Positions 7,044-14,520 of a stretch of DNA of 17,354 nt are shown in pieces (the first letter of the stretch is position 1; every line of letters starts with the position of its first letter). Source of the stretch: Nitrososphaerota archaeon. GTDB lineage: Archaea; Thermoproteota; Nitrososphaeria; Nitrososphaerales; JAPUIC01. The notes under the pieces were generated by a model. That model had not been told where the DNA came from. It saw nothing but the letters and a program-made list of their open reading frames with translations, and searched no databases. A program made the position numbers and the translations under genes. The stretch spans positions 1-17,354 of the forward strand of contig JAPUIC010000046.1 of assembly GCA_027297425.1 (NCBI GenBank), in the 5' to 3' direction.

Positions 7044-7619
7044 TTGAGAACTTCTACTTTCGAAAGGAAGACTTCGGAGACGGAGATAACGACAAGCGTA
7101 AACCTAGACGGGAGCGGCAAGTCCAATGTTAGTACGGGGATAAAATATCTCGATCACATGCTCACCTCATTGTCTACCCACAGCTTAATCGACATCGATC
7201 TTCAGGCCAAAGGCGACCTGATCCATCACATTGCCGAGGACGTTGCCCTTTGCCTAGGGAAATGTATTGGCGATGCCCTAGGAGATCGTTCTGGAATAAT
7301 GAGGTTTGGTTCAATCTCGATTCCTATGGATGATGCTTTATCTTCTGCATCAGTAGACTTGGTAAAGCGGCCATATGCAGTCATCGATCTACAAATGTCT
7401 GAGCAGACTATAGAAGACATGGCTACAGAAGATGTCCTTCACTTCTTCCAATCACTAGCAACGTCCCTCCCTGCCAATATTCACCTGAGGGTAGAGTATG
7501 GAGAAAATCAGCACCACAAAGTCGAGTCCTTGTTTAAAGCGTTAGCAGTATCTCTCAGACAAGCTATATCGAATGATCCGAGACGGGATAGCCTACCTAC
7601 ATCGAAAGGGCTGATCTAG
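7044..7619 (+). CDS. hisB: Imidazoleglycerol-phosphate dehydratase (HisB)
   Basis: HisB dehydrates imidazole-glycerol phosphate to imidazole-acetol phosphate, using two manganese ions. The 191-residue, dehydratase-only protein shows the two repeated metal-binding halves: DHML with H38 and H46, HHIAED (61-66), then H133 and QHHKVESLFKA (H157, H158, E161, K165). The segment GDLIHHIAED lacks the 'DDHH' acids seen in many bacterial enzymes. It starts at TTG 2 nt after the HAD gene, giving MRTSTFERKTSETEI, as expected for the family. There is no fused phosphatase domain, consistent with a separate phosphatase next door. Confidence 0.95.
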   Translation: MRTSTFERKTSETEITTSVNLDGSGKSNVSTGIKYLDHMLTSLSTHSLIDIDLQAKGDLIHHIAEDVALCLGKCIGDALGDRSGIMRFGSISIPMDDALSSASVDLVKRPYAVIDLQMSEQTIEDMATEDVLHFFQSLATSLPANIHLRVEYGENQHHKVESLFKALAVSLRQAISNDPRRDSLPTSKGLI

Positions 7620-8222
7620 CTGAAGATCGGCATCGTCGATTATGGTGTCGGCAACCTCTTCAGCCTAACACGAGGACTAGGACGATGTGGTGCTGAGGTA
7701 AAGATCCTGAAGAGTACGGGGCGTAACGAAAGATACGATGGAATAATTCTCCCTGGAGTAGGAAACTTCTCATCAGCCGTGTCAAATTTAGAAAAATTCA
7801 GGGAGTGGATTCATAATCAGGCAGATAGTGGCGTACCTATCCTAGGGATCTGTCTGGGGATGCAACTACTATTCGACTCCAGCGAAGAGGGTGGGGGGAT
7901 CGGACTGAAGATGTTCAAAGGTAGGGTTGTCAAGTTACCTCCGACGGAGAAGGTCCCTCACATGGGATGGAACGACTTGGAGGTAACGAGGAAAGGCGGT
8001 ATACTAGACGGCATCAAGACTGGCTCGTGGTTCTACTTCGTCCATTCTTACTACACTAAACCTAATGATGATTCTGCAGTTATTGCAGAGACAAGATACT
8101 CGGTTTCATTTCCATCGGTGATCGCTAAGGACAAAATATTTGGCACCCAGTTCCATCCAGAAAAATCCGGAGTCTCCGGCGAAAAGTTTCTCTCAAATTT
8201 CATCAAGATATGCCAGGGTTGA
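7620..8222 (+). CDS. hisH: Imidazole glycerol phosphate synthase, glutaminase subunit (HisH); apparent CTG start
   Basis: HisH hydrolyses glutamine and passes ammonia to HisF. Read from 7620 the protein is 200 residues and begins KIGIVDYGVGNLFSL after the start residue, exactly as HisH proteins do. It contains PGVGNF (45-50), the nucleophile in GICLGMQ (C78), PHMGWN (113-118), and the His/Glu pair in GTQFHPEKS (H179, E181). The reading frame follows the hisB TAG directly, and the codon there is CTG. The first ATG, GTG or TTG in frame is GTG 7779, which would delete the oxyanion strand and 53 residues. The CTG start is therefore strongly favoured; AAAGGG ends 9 nt upstream. The ORF overlaps hisA. 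Confidence 0.93.
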   Translation: MKIGIVDYGVGNLFSLTRGLGRCGAEVKILKSTGRNERYDGIILPGVGNFSSAVSNLEKFREWIHNQADSGVPILGICLGMQLLFDSSEEGGGIGLKMFKGRVVKLPPTEKVPHMGWNDLEVTRKGGILDGIKTGSWFYFVHSYYTKPNDDSAVIAETRYSVSFPSVIAKDKIFGTQFHPEKSGVSGEKFLSNFIKICQG

Positions 8223-8938
8223 GATCTTTGGATATAATCCCGGCTATAGATATCATGGGAGCTAAGGTTGTTAGGCTTAGGAAGGGAATCTCAACTGATC
8301 AAACTATCTACGATGGACCTCCGAAGGATTGGGCCGCGAGATGGATTGACGAAGGAGCGAGACTGATTCATGTCGTGGATCTCGATGCTACGCTTGGTCA
8401 AGGACAGAACTCTAGCTTGATCGAGCAGATGATTCAATCCCTACCTGATAGATTACAAGTAGGCGGAGGCATAAGAGATCTCACGAGTGCTAGGCACCTC
8501 TTAGACATTGGTGCACGCCGAATCGTTTTAGGAACTCTGGCTCAGACTACCCCAGATTCTATAAGCTCCTTACTGAACGAATTTGGGAAGGATCGAATTG
8601 TTGTTTCCCTAGACTATTCATCGAGTGAAGTTATGATCGGTGGTTGGAAGAAAGGTTCGGGGAAAGGGCTGAAAAGCTCACTGCAGTCGTTCCAGACGAT
8701 GGGTGTTCACCTATTTCTCATTACCTGTATTGCACGTGATGGCACTCTCGAGCGCCCAGACTTCACGACTCTAAGCAGCGTTAGATCTCTGAGTGACGGA
8801 ATAATTGCTAGCGGAGGGATTAAAGATGATGATGATATTATCTCTCTTCGAAAGATCGGGGTAAATGGAGTCATCATTGGAAAGTCTCTCTATGAGGGGG
8901 CGATAAGTTTGAAGGATGCGATAGGAGCTTCGTCGTAA
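8210..8938 (+). CDS. hisA: ProFAR isomerase (HisA)
   Basis: HisA is the TIM-barrel isomerase that opens the ribose ring of ProFAR to PRFAR. The product shows IIPAIDIMGAKVVRLRKG with general-base D14, VGGGIRD and LGT phosphate-binding turns (82-88, 105-107), a second acidic strand VVSLDYSS, and a terminal ASGGIKDDDDI and GVIIGKSLYEG. The ATG at 8210 overlaps hisH by 13 nt. In-frame TTG codons at 8219 (a TTGA overlap with the hisH stop) and 8228 (giving MDIIPAID) are equally credible starts. It is followed 10 nt later by hisF. Confidence 0.94.
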   Translation: MPGLRSLDIIPAIDIMGAKVVRLRKGISTDQTIYDGPPKDWAARWIDEGARLIHVVDLDATLGQGQNSSLIEQMIQSLPDRLQVGGGIRDLTSARHLLDIGARRIVLGTLAQTTPDSISSLLNEFGKDRIVVSLDYSSSEVMIGGWKKGSGKGLKSSLQSFQTMGVHLFLITCIARDGTLERPDFTTLSSVRSLSDGIIASGGIKDDDDIISLRKIGVNGVIIGKSLYEGAISLKDAIGASS

Positions 8939-8948
8939 CGGTGATCTA

Positions 8949-9713
8949 ATGGTACTAGCTAAGCGCATAATTCCCTGCCTCGATGTTGACTCTGGAAAGG
9001 TGGTCAAGGGCGTGAGTTTCCTCAATTTACGAGATGCTGGCGATCCTGCAGAGCTTACTAAGCGGTACTGCGAAGAGGGTGCTGACGAACTGGTACTGCT
9101 TGACATAACTGCATCCCCCGAGAAGAGGGAGTTGATGTCAGAAACCGTCAGGCGAGTTGCCTCGGGACTCAATATCCCTTTCACTGTGGGCGGTGGAATC
9201 AGATCGATAGATGATGCTAGGGCTGCCTTACGAAGTGGCGCCGATAAGATTTCGGTAAACACTGCTGTGGTAGAAAATCCCGATCTGATCCGTCAGCTTG
9301 CTTCTACTTTTGGGACCCAGTGTGTAGTGGTAGCGATCGATGCGAAGAGGCGAACTGGTACCAATGGCTTCGAGGTTTATACTTATGGCGCTCGAAAAGC
9401 CACAGGAATGGACGCCATAGAGTGGGCAAAGGAAGCTGAAAAACTGGGTGCAGGGGAACTCTTGATCACTTCCATCGACCGGGATGGTACTGAGAAGGGT
9501 TATGATATAGCACAGCTCTCCGCAATAGCTAAAAAGGTTCGGATTCCGATTATTGCTAGTGGCGGCTGTGGAACTCTAGAACACTTTTCCGAAGTATTCC
9601 AGAAGGGGCAGGTCGATGCGGCTCTAGCAGCCTCCGTATTTCATGATGGCGTATATACTGTCGGTAAAGTCAAAAACTACCTAAAATCCAAGGGTATAGT
9701 GATAAGGAAATGA
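8949..9713 (+). CDS. hisF: Imidazole glycerol phosphate synthase, cyclase subunit (HisF)
   Basis: HisF uses ammonia from HisH to cyclise PRFAR into imidazole-glycerol phosphate and AICAR. The 254-residue barrel begins AKRIIPCLDVDSGKVVKG with catalytic D12 and carries the second catalytic aspartate in VVVAIDAKRR (D131). VGGGIRS and ASGGCG are the phosphate-binding turns. A GGTGAT ribosome binding site sits just upstream of the ATG. The stop overlaps the hisI start as ATGA. Confidence 0.96.
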   Translation: MVLAKRIIPCLDVDSGKVVKGVSFLNLRDAGDPAELTKRYCEEGADELVLLDITASPEKRELMSETVRRVASGLNIPFTVGGGIRSIDDARAALRSGADKISVNTAVVENPDLIRQLASTFGTQCVVVAIDAKRRTGTNGFEVYTYGARKATGMDAIEWAKEAEKLGAGELLITSIDRDGTEKGYDIAQLSAIAKKVRIPIIASGGCGTLEHFSEVFQKGQVDAALAASVFHDGVYTVGKVKNYLKSKGIVIRK

Positions 9714-10039
9714 CTAACATTACAATAGCTGACCTTAAGTTCGATAAAGCAAGTGGCCTGATTCCGGTCGTGGTACAAGATGCCACGGATCAGAGTATCT
9801 TGATGCTTGCTTATGCCAATAGGCTTGCGGTTGAAAAGACTCTTGAAACTGGCTCTTCTCACTTCTGGAGCCGTTCCAGAAATGAGTTATGGAATAAAGG
9901 TGCGACTTCTGGAAATCTACAGGAGGTTAAGGAGATACTCGTCGATTGTGATGCTGACACCCTTGTCTATATCGTGAACCAAAAGGGTGTGGCCTGTCAC
10001 ACAGGCAACAAGACATGCTTTTTCAGATCTCTAAAGTAA
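9710..10039 (+). CDS. hisI: Phosphoribosyl-AMP cyclohydrolase (HisI)
   Basis: HisI opens the adenine ring of phosphoribosyl-AMP. The 109-residue protein has HFWSRSRNELWNKGATSGN (51-69), the metal-binding DCDADT (C80, D81, D83) and VACHTGNKTCFF (C96, H97, C103). It is the stand-alone cyclohydrolase; the HisE pyrophosphatase domain that is often fused or adjacent is not here and not elsewhere in the window. It is the last his gene, overlapping hisF by 4 nt, and its stop lies 4 bp from the convergent trpA stop. Confidence 0.95.
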   Translation: MTNITIADLKFDKASGLIPVVVQDATDQSILMLAYANRLAVEKTLETGSSHFWSRSRNELWNKGATSGNLQEVKEILVDCDADTLVYIVNQKGVACHTGNKTCFFRSLK

Positions 10040-10047
10040 CTGATCAG
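10040..10047. other. Convergent his/trp junction with 8-bp palindrome
   Basis: The hisI TAA (10037-10039) and trpA TGA (10044-10046, minus) are separated by 4 bp. The palindrome CTGATCAG spans the gap and the trpA stop. There is no room for a separate terminator. A short T-run (10018-10022) inside the end of hisI is the only T-rich tract nearby on the plus strand, so the transcripts probably overlap at their 3' ends. Confidence 0.6.
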
Positions 10048-10847
10048 GCTGGTTTAGTTGCTGCCTTTAGATCAGAAATAAACTTGGTCAATTCTTCTAG
10101 AGAACTATCGGTTCCCGTTCCTATGCGGTCTATTATAGATGAGCCCACAATTACTCCATTTGCTCCAGATCTGAGTACATCTCTAACTTGATCTGGGCTC
10201 GAAATCCCGAATCCTACCGCTAGGTGGGTTTCGCCCATGATTTCCGCTGTCTTTCGTACTAGCTCCGTGATAGTTCCTCCAATATCTTGTCTGGCACCTG
10301 TAACTCCTTGTATGGATACAAAATAGAGAAAACCTGATGTTGCTTCTACGATCCTCTTGATTCTCGTCATTGGCGTAGTCACGGATGCTAGAAAGATCAA
10401 GTCAATATCAAATTGCTTGGCTGCTTTTCTCACTTCTTGAGCTTCTTCTAAAGGTAGATCGGGAATGATTACCCCGTCCACACCCGAATCTCTGGACAAC
10501 TTGAAGAATTTTTCTGCCCCGATCTGAAAGACAGGATTATAGTATGTCATGATGATTATCGGGATATTGATCGCACTGCGTAAAGACAGGGCCATAGCTA
10601 ATACCTTCATTGGGGTGGTTCCAGAATTCAAGGACTCCATCGATGCTTTCTGAATAGTAGGGCCGTCGGCGATCGGATCAGAAAATGGGATGCCTAGCTC
10701 GATCATATCTATACCTGCGTCAACTAGTGATATCCCAATCTTCTCTGTATCTTCCGGAGAAGGATAACCCGCCGTAATGTACGCTATTAGCGCTCCCTCT
10801 TTTCTGTCTTGAAGCGAACGGAATGATTTTGCTATTCGACCCGTAAT
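10044..10847 (-). CDS. trpA: Tryptophan synthase alpha chain (TrpA); apparent ATT start
   Basis: TrpA cleaves indole-3-glycerol phosphate to indole and glyceraldehyde 3-phosphate, passing indole to TrpB. From ATT 10845-10847 the protein is 267 residues, with N-terminus TGRIAKSFRSLQDRKEGAL, then IAYITAGYPSPEDT, catalytic E50 in DMIELGIPFSDP and D61 in PIADGPTI, PDLPLEEA, and GFGISSP near the end. The first ATG, GTG or TTG in frame is the Met at residue 48, which would remove the first strand and helix; an in-frame TGA lies 4 codons before GGT-CGA. ATT overlaps the trpB TAA by one base and has GGTGA 3 nt before it, matching the site used before hisF. Last gene of the trp operon. Confidence 0.93.
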   Translation of the reverse strand: MTGRIAKSFRSLQDRKEGALIAYITAGYPSPEDTEKIGISLVDAGIDMIELGIPFSDPIADGPTIQKASMESLNSGTTPMKVLAMALSLRSAINIPIIIMTYYNPVFQIGAEKFFKLSRDSGVDGVIIPDLPLEEAQEVRKAAKQFDIDLIFLASVTTPMTRIKRIVEATSGFLYFVSIQGVTGARQDIGGTITELVRKTAEIMGETHLAVGFGISSPDQVRDVLRSGANGVIVGSSIIDRIGTGTDSSLEELTKFISDLKAATKPA

Positions 10848-12034
10848 TAGTCACCCAACAGTTTTGCGACCACTTCGACGTCTTTGTCTCCCCTCCCTGA
10901 GAGTACTATGGCGATGGTCTTGTCTCCTCTAACGGTCTTTGCGACTTTTGAGGCATAAGCGATTGCGTGAGCCGATTCAAGTGCCGGCATTATGCCTTCT
11001 TCCTCAGAAAGTTCGACGAACGCTTTCACTGCTTCATCGTCCGTTACGGAAACGTACTCTACCCTCTTCTCTGACTTTAAGAATGAATGTTCTGGACCGA
11101 CTCCAGGGTAATCAAGACCTGCGGAAACGCTGTGAGTTGCGGTAATTTGGCCATTATCATCTTGCAGGACATAGGTCATCATCCCATGAAGCACTCCCTC
11201 TTTCCCAGCGCTGAGTGAAGCTGCATGCTGCCCGCTCTCAATACCTTTTCCACCTGCCTCTACCCCAATCAGTTTAACGTCTTCCTGAATTAGAGGGTGA
11301 AATGCACCAATCGCATTGCTACCACCGCCTACACAAGCTATAACCGAATCGGGCAACTCTCCAATCTCACCCTTTGATTGTGATTTAATCTCCTCCCCAA
11401 TAACGCTCTGAAAATCTCTAACCATCATTGGATATGGATGTGGTCCAACAACAGAACCTATGAGGTAATATGTGTCCTCAACATTTGATACCCAGTCCCT
11501 TAATGCTTCGTTTATTGCATCCTTGAGGGTTCTCGATCCCTGATTTACACTGTGGACCTTAGCTCCTAGTAACTTCATTCTATAGACATTAAGCTTCTGC
11601 CGCTCCATATCTTCAACACCCATGTAAACTTCACAGTCAAGATCCAAGACTGCACAAGCCATTGCAGTAGCCACACCATGCTGTCCAGCTCCTGTCTCGG
11701 CTATGACTCTGCGCTTCCCCATCCTCTTCGATAAGAGCGCCTGCCCGAGCGTGTTGTTCAGTTTATGTGCTCCACCATGTAGAAGATCCTCTCTTTTGAG
11801 ATAGATTCTACCACCTCCCCATTTCTCGGTTAGATTTTTCGCGAAATATAGCGGCGTTGGCCTACCTCCGTATTGGGCTAGGTATCTCCCTAACTCCTCT
11901 GAAAAGGCAGGATCTTTACTGGCTTTAGCGTATTCATTTTCAAGTTCGTTAACTGCTGCCATCAGAGATTCGGGCACAAATTTTCCTCCATACTTCCCAA
12001 ACTTCCCAGCCGTCGGTTCTGTATACTCTTTCAC
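10847..12034 (-). CDS. trpB: Tryptophan synthase beta chain (TrpB)
   Basis: TrpB condenses indole with serine by PLP chemistry. The 395-residue protein begins FGKYGGKFVPE, typical of the TrpB1 class that pairs with TrpA, and has GGRPTPL, the Schiff-base lysine in HGGAHKLNN (K91), the catalytic Glu in AETGAGQHG (E113), the PLP-phosphate loop GGGSN (236-240) and a C-terminal SGRGDKD. It starts at GTG, 2 nt after the trpF stop, with AGGAG overlapping that junction. Its TAA overlaps the trpA start. Confidence 0.97.
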   Translation of the reverse strand: MKEYTEPTAGKFGKYGGKFVPESLMAAVNELENEYAKASKDPAFSEELGRYLAQYGGRPTPLYFAKNLTEKWGGGRIYLKREDLLHGGAHKLNNTLGQALLSKRMGKRRVIAETGAGQHGVATAMACAVLDLDCEVYMGVEDMERQKLNVYRMKLLGAKVHSVNQGSRTLKDAINEALRDWVSNVEDTYYLIGSVVGPHPYPMMVRDFQSVIGEEIKSQSKGEIGELPDSVIACVGGGSNAIGAFHPLIQEDVKLIGVEAGGKGIESGQHAASLSAGKEGVLHGMMTYVLQDDNGQITATHSVSAGLDYPGVGPEHSFLKSEKRVEYVSVTDDEAVKAFVELSEEEGIMPALESAHAIAYASKVAKTVRGDKTIAIVLSGRGDKDVEVVAKLLGD

Positions 12035-12036
12035 TC

Positions 12037-12675
12037 CTAGACCACTCCTTTAGCTCTATCGATAAAACTACTGACCTTACCGGGGTCCTTAACTCCTGGA
12101 GAAACCTCAACTCCCGTAGATACATCGACATAATCTGGCTTCACGACCCTGATCGCTTCAGAGACATTATTGGGCGTTAGCCCTCCAGCCAGGTAGAAAG
12201 TCAGAGGTGAAACATTAGCTCTTATCAAACTACTTACCTTCCAGTCATGGAGTTCTCCTGTACCTCCTTCTATCCCTGGTAATGACGAATCTACCAAGAT
12301 ACCATCGCATACTTTAGATGCTGCTCGAGCAGAATCCAGAGCAGATATTGATTCTGCCTCTATGGCCCCGATAACCCTTAGACCATACTCCGATTTTAAA
12401 AATCCTGGATATTCTTTCAGACCGTAAAGTTGGATTGCGCTTGCTTTAAGCTCTTCGCAAACCTCCCGTAACTCAGTATCTGCCTTCAATGTAGTTACGA
12501 TAGTGCTCTGAACCTCATTGGGAACTAGAGAGATCAATTCACTTGCTACTTCATTTGTAAGGTTTCTCGGTGACTTTGGTACTCCAACCACAAAGCCCAG
12601 CGCATCTACTCCTGCACTGATCGCGAATTCCAGATCCCCTTTCCGCGTTATCCCACAGACCTTCACTTTAGTCAT
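12037..12675 (-). CDS. trpF: Phosphoribosylanthranilate isomerase (TrpF)
   Basis: TrpF performs the Amadori rearrangement of phosphoribosylanthranilate. The 212-residue barrel shows KVCGITR with general base C7, the general acid D129 in ILVDSS, the IEGGTGELHDW turn, and LAGGLTPNNV. The usual IQLHG motif reads IQLYG (90-94 region), a minor variation. The ATG overlaps the trpC stop by 4 nt. As a separate gene it differs from the fused TrpCF of enterobacteria. Confidence 0.95.
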   Translation of the reverse strand: MTKVKVCGITRKGDLEFAISAGVDALGFVVGVPKSPRNLTNEVASELISLVPNEVQSTIVTTLKADTELREVCEELKASAIQLYGLKEYPGFLKSEYGLRVIGAIEAESISALDSARAASKVCDGILVDSSLPGIEGGTGELHDWKVSSLIRANVSPLTFYLAGGLTPNNVSEAIRVVKPDYVDVSTGVEVSPGVKDPGKVSSFIDRAKGVV

Positions 12676-13457
12676 CGACCATTCACCAATAATGCTACCT
12701 TCTCCTCAATGTTTTCAGAGGCCATAATCGATGAACCAACTAGGAACGCCTTGGCTCCTAATTTTTGAAGGATCTTAATATCTGCTGGAGTCTTGATACC
12801 GCTTTCTACAATGACAATCTTGTCCAAACTGTCTAAATCAAGAGACGAGAGTATCCCTCGGCTTACATCAAGCGATACCTCCATAGTACCTAGGTTACGA
12901 TTGTTAATTCCGATGATGTCTGCCTCACTCTTTAAGCCGTCTGAGAATTCATCGAGATCATGACACTCTAGAATCACCTCGAGGCCCAGTTCATGAGCTT
13001 CCTCGATCAGCTTCTCTTTCGAGACCTTTACCAGCCCTCTCCGAAAGATAGAGCTTATCAGGATTACCGCATCCGCTCCAGCTTGACTAGCTGCCCTGAT
13101 CTGCTCTGAAGCGAGAAAAATATCCTTCATTAATATTGGGACTTTAGTTTTTAGAGATATCTCTTCAAGATACTTCAATGAGCCTGCAAAGTGTTTCGGT
13201 TCAGTCAGGACAGATAGCGCAATAGCTCCTCCCTTGACCATCGACTCAGCGATACCCACGGGGTCTGGTGATTTACTAATTACCCCTAGTGAAGGGGACG
13301 AAAACTTCACCTCTGCAATTATAGCATTACCCTGGCTTGATGATATTGCCTGAGTAATCTTTCTCTCTCTTGGCGATGCCGTTCCTATGTCTTCATAATA
13401 TCCCTCTTGAATGGTCGATAATGCATCCTTTACCAACGTCTCTAAAATGTCACTCAT
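12672..13457 (-). CDS. trpC: Indole-3-glycerol phosphate synthase (TrpC)
   Basis: TrpC closes the indole ring of CdRP with loss of CO2. From ATG 13455-13457 it is 261 residues. It shows AEVKFSSPSLG with K51, LMKDIFL with K111, the Glu in LECHD (E164), GINNRNL (183-189), VESGI (E218) and a VGSSIM phosphate-binding turn. A longer reading from 13505 adds 16 residues that lie inside trpD; I prefer 13457 because GGAAGGAG sits just upstream and the protein then begins in the usual helix. Overlaps trpD by 8 nt and trpF by 4 nt. Confidence 0.95.
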   Translation of the reverse strand: MSDILETLVKDALSTIQEGYYEDIGTASPRERKITQAISSSQGNAIIAEVKFSSPSLGVISKSPDPVGIAESMVKGGAIALSVLTEPKHFAGSLKYLEEISLKTKVPILMKDIFLASEQIRAASQAGADAVILISSIFRRGLVKVSKEKLIEEAHELGLEVILECHDLDEFSDGLKSEADIIGINNRNLGTMEVSLDVSRGILSSLDLDSLDKIVIVESGIKTPADIKILQKLGAKAFLVGSSIMASENIEEKVALLVNGR

Positions 13458-14511
13458 GCTCTCCTTCCAACTCTTCCATTTTCGAGGTATCGCCGCCTGA
13501 TTCAACTATCAAAGCCTTCAACTTGGAAAAGGCATTTCCGCTATCGATAGACTCTCTTGCAATCTCTATAGCTTCTAGGAAATTATCACTGCGCCCTCCT
13601 ACAATTATTCCCGCAGCCGCATTTACCAGAATCATCTCCCCTCTTGGTATATCTGACCTAATTCCACTCTTTAAGATCCTGATAATGTACTTGGCGTTCT
13701 CTTCGGGTCCCGCACCGACGATCTCTTCAGGTCTAGCCTTGGCAATCCCAAATGTTTCAGGAGTTACCTCTGAGGTTGAGATGTTCCCTTCTCTGACCCA
13801 TGACATCTTTGTAGGACCAAATGTCGATATTTCATCTAATCCCCCAGAACCATGAACTACTATCGCTTCTTTGGAGCCGAGATTCCTAGCTACTTCCGCC
13901 ATAGGTTCGACCAGTGACTCGCTATAAACTCCTAGTACCTGAGCATCTGCGCGAGCTGGATTAGTTAGCGGTCCGAGGATATTGAAAACCGTCCTTATCC
14001 CTATCTCCATTCTTGGTTCTCTAGCATACTTCATCGCTGGGTGCAATTTTGGTGCAAACAAGAAGCCTATACCAATCTGCTCAATCATCTCTTCAGTCTT
14101 AGAAGGTGAAACATCCAGATTCACTCCAAGACTCTCTAACACATCCGCACTCCCACTTTTGCTGGTTACGGACCTGTTCCCGTGTTTTGCTACGTGAACT
14201 CCCGCTCCTGCAATGACTATGGCTGCTGCGGTACTCACGTTGAACGATTTTACGATATCTCCTCCCGTTCCGCAAGTATCGACAAGTCTTCCACTAACTT
14301 TAGGTGTTATTCGAATACTATTCTCACGCATAACCCTGGCGAAAGAAGTGATCTCCTGGACCGTCTCCCCTTTGAACTGCAGTGCTGTCAGGAAGGCGGC
14401 TATCTGTGCAGCAGTAGCCTGTCCAGATACTATCTCAGTCATACAATCATGAGCTTCACTTTCAGTTAGATCCTGACGCTCCACCAACTTCCGAATACCA
14501 TCTACTATCAT
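13450..14511 (-). CDS. trpD: Anthranilate phosphoribosyltransferase (TrpD)
   Basis: TrpD transfers phosphoribose from PRPP to anthranilate. The 353-residue protein shows QIAAFLTALQFKGET, DTCGTGGD (79-85), the NVSTAAAIV stretch, AKHGNRSVTSKSGSADVLE (108-126) and RTVFNILGPLTNPA. The usual HGxDGLDE motif reads HGSGGLDEIS, a mild change in the metal-binding loop region. The gene lies 9 nt after trpG and overlaps trpC by 8 nt. Confidence 0.96.
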   Translation of the reverse strand: MIVDGIRKLVERQDLTESEAHDCMTEIVSGQATAAQIAAFLTALQFKGETVQEITSFARVMRENSIRITPKVSGRLVDTCGTGGDIVKSFNVSTAAAIVIAGAGVHVAKHGNRSVTSKSGSADVLESLGVNLDVSPSKTEEMIEQIGIGFLFAPKLHPAMKYAREPRMEIGIRTVFNILGPLTNPARADAQVLGVYSESLVEPMAEVARNLGSKEAIVVHGSGGLDEISTFGPTKMSWVREGNISTSEVTPETFGIAKARPEEIVGAGPEENAKYIIRILKSGIRSDIPRGEMILVNAAAGIIVGGRSDNFLEAIEIARESIDSGNAFSKLKALIVESGGDTSKMEELEGEHE

Positions 14512-14520
14512 TTGATCATA

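Noticed and set aside
7779..8222. Short hisH starting at GTG 7779.
   Set aside because: It would lack the DYGVGN strand and PGVG oxyanion loop; the frame upstream is conserved HisH sequence.
8771..9262. 163-codon open frame antisense to hisA and hisF.
   Set aside because: It covers the end of one well-supported gene and the start of the next, is Ser/Arg rich, and shows no family features.
10044..10706. Short trpA starting at ATG 10706, or trpA as a truncated pseudogene.
   Set aside because: The upstream frame encodes a normal TrpA N-terminus (RIAKSF, IAYITAGYP) with no stop; the gene is complete apart from its start codon.
13458..13505. Longer trpC start adding 16 residues inside trpD.
   Set aside because: The extra residues do not look like a TrpC N-terminus, and the ATG at 13457 has a much better ribosome binding site.
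13370..13855. 161-codon plus-strand frame opposite trpC and trpD.
   Set aside because: Antisense to two clear trp genes with no ribosome binding site or domain; a codon-usage shadow.
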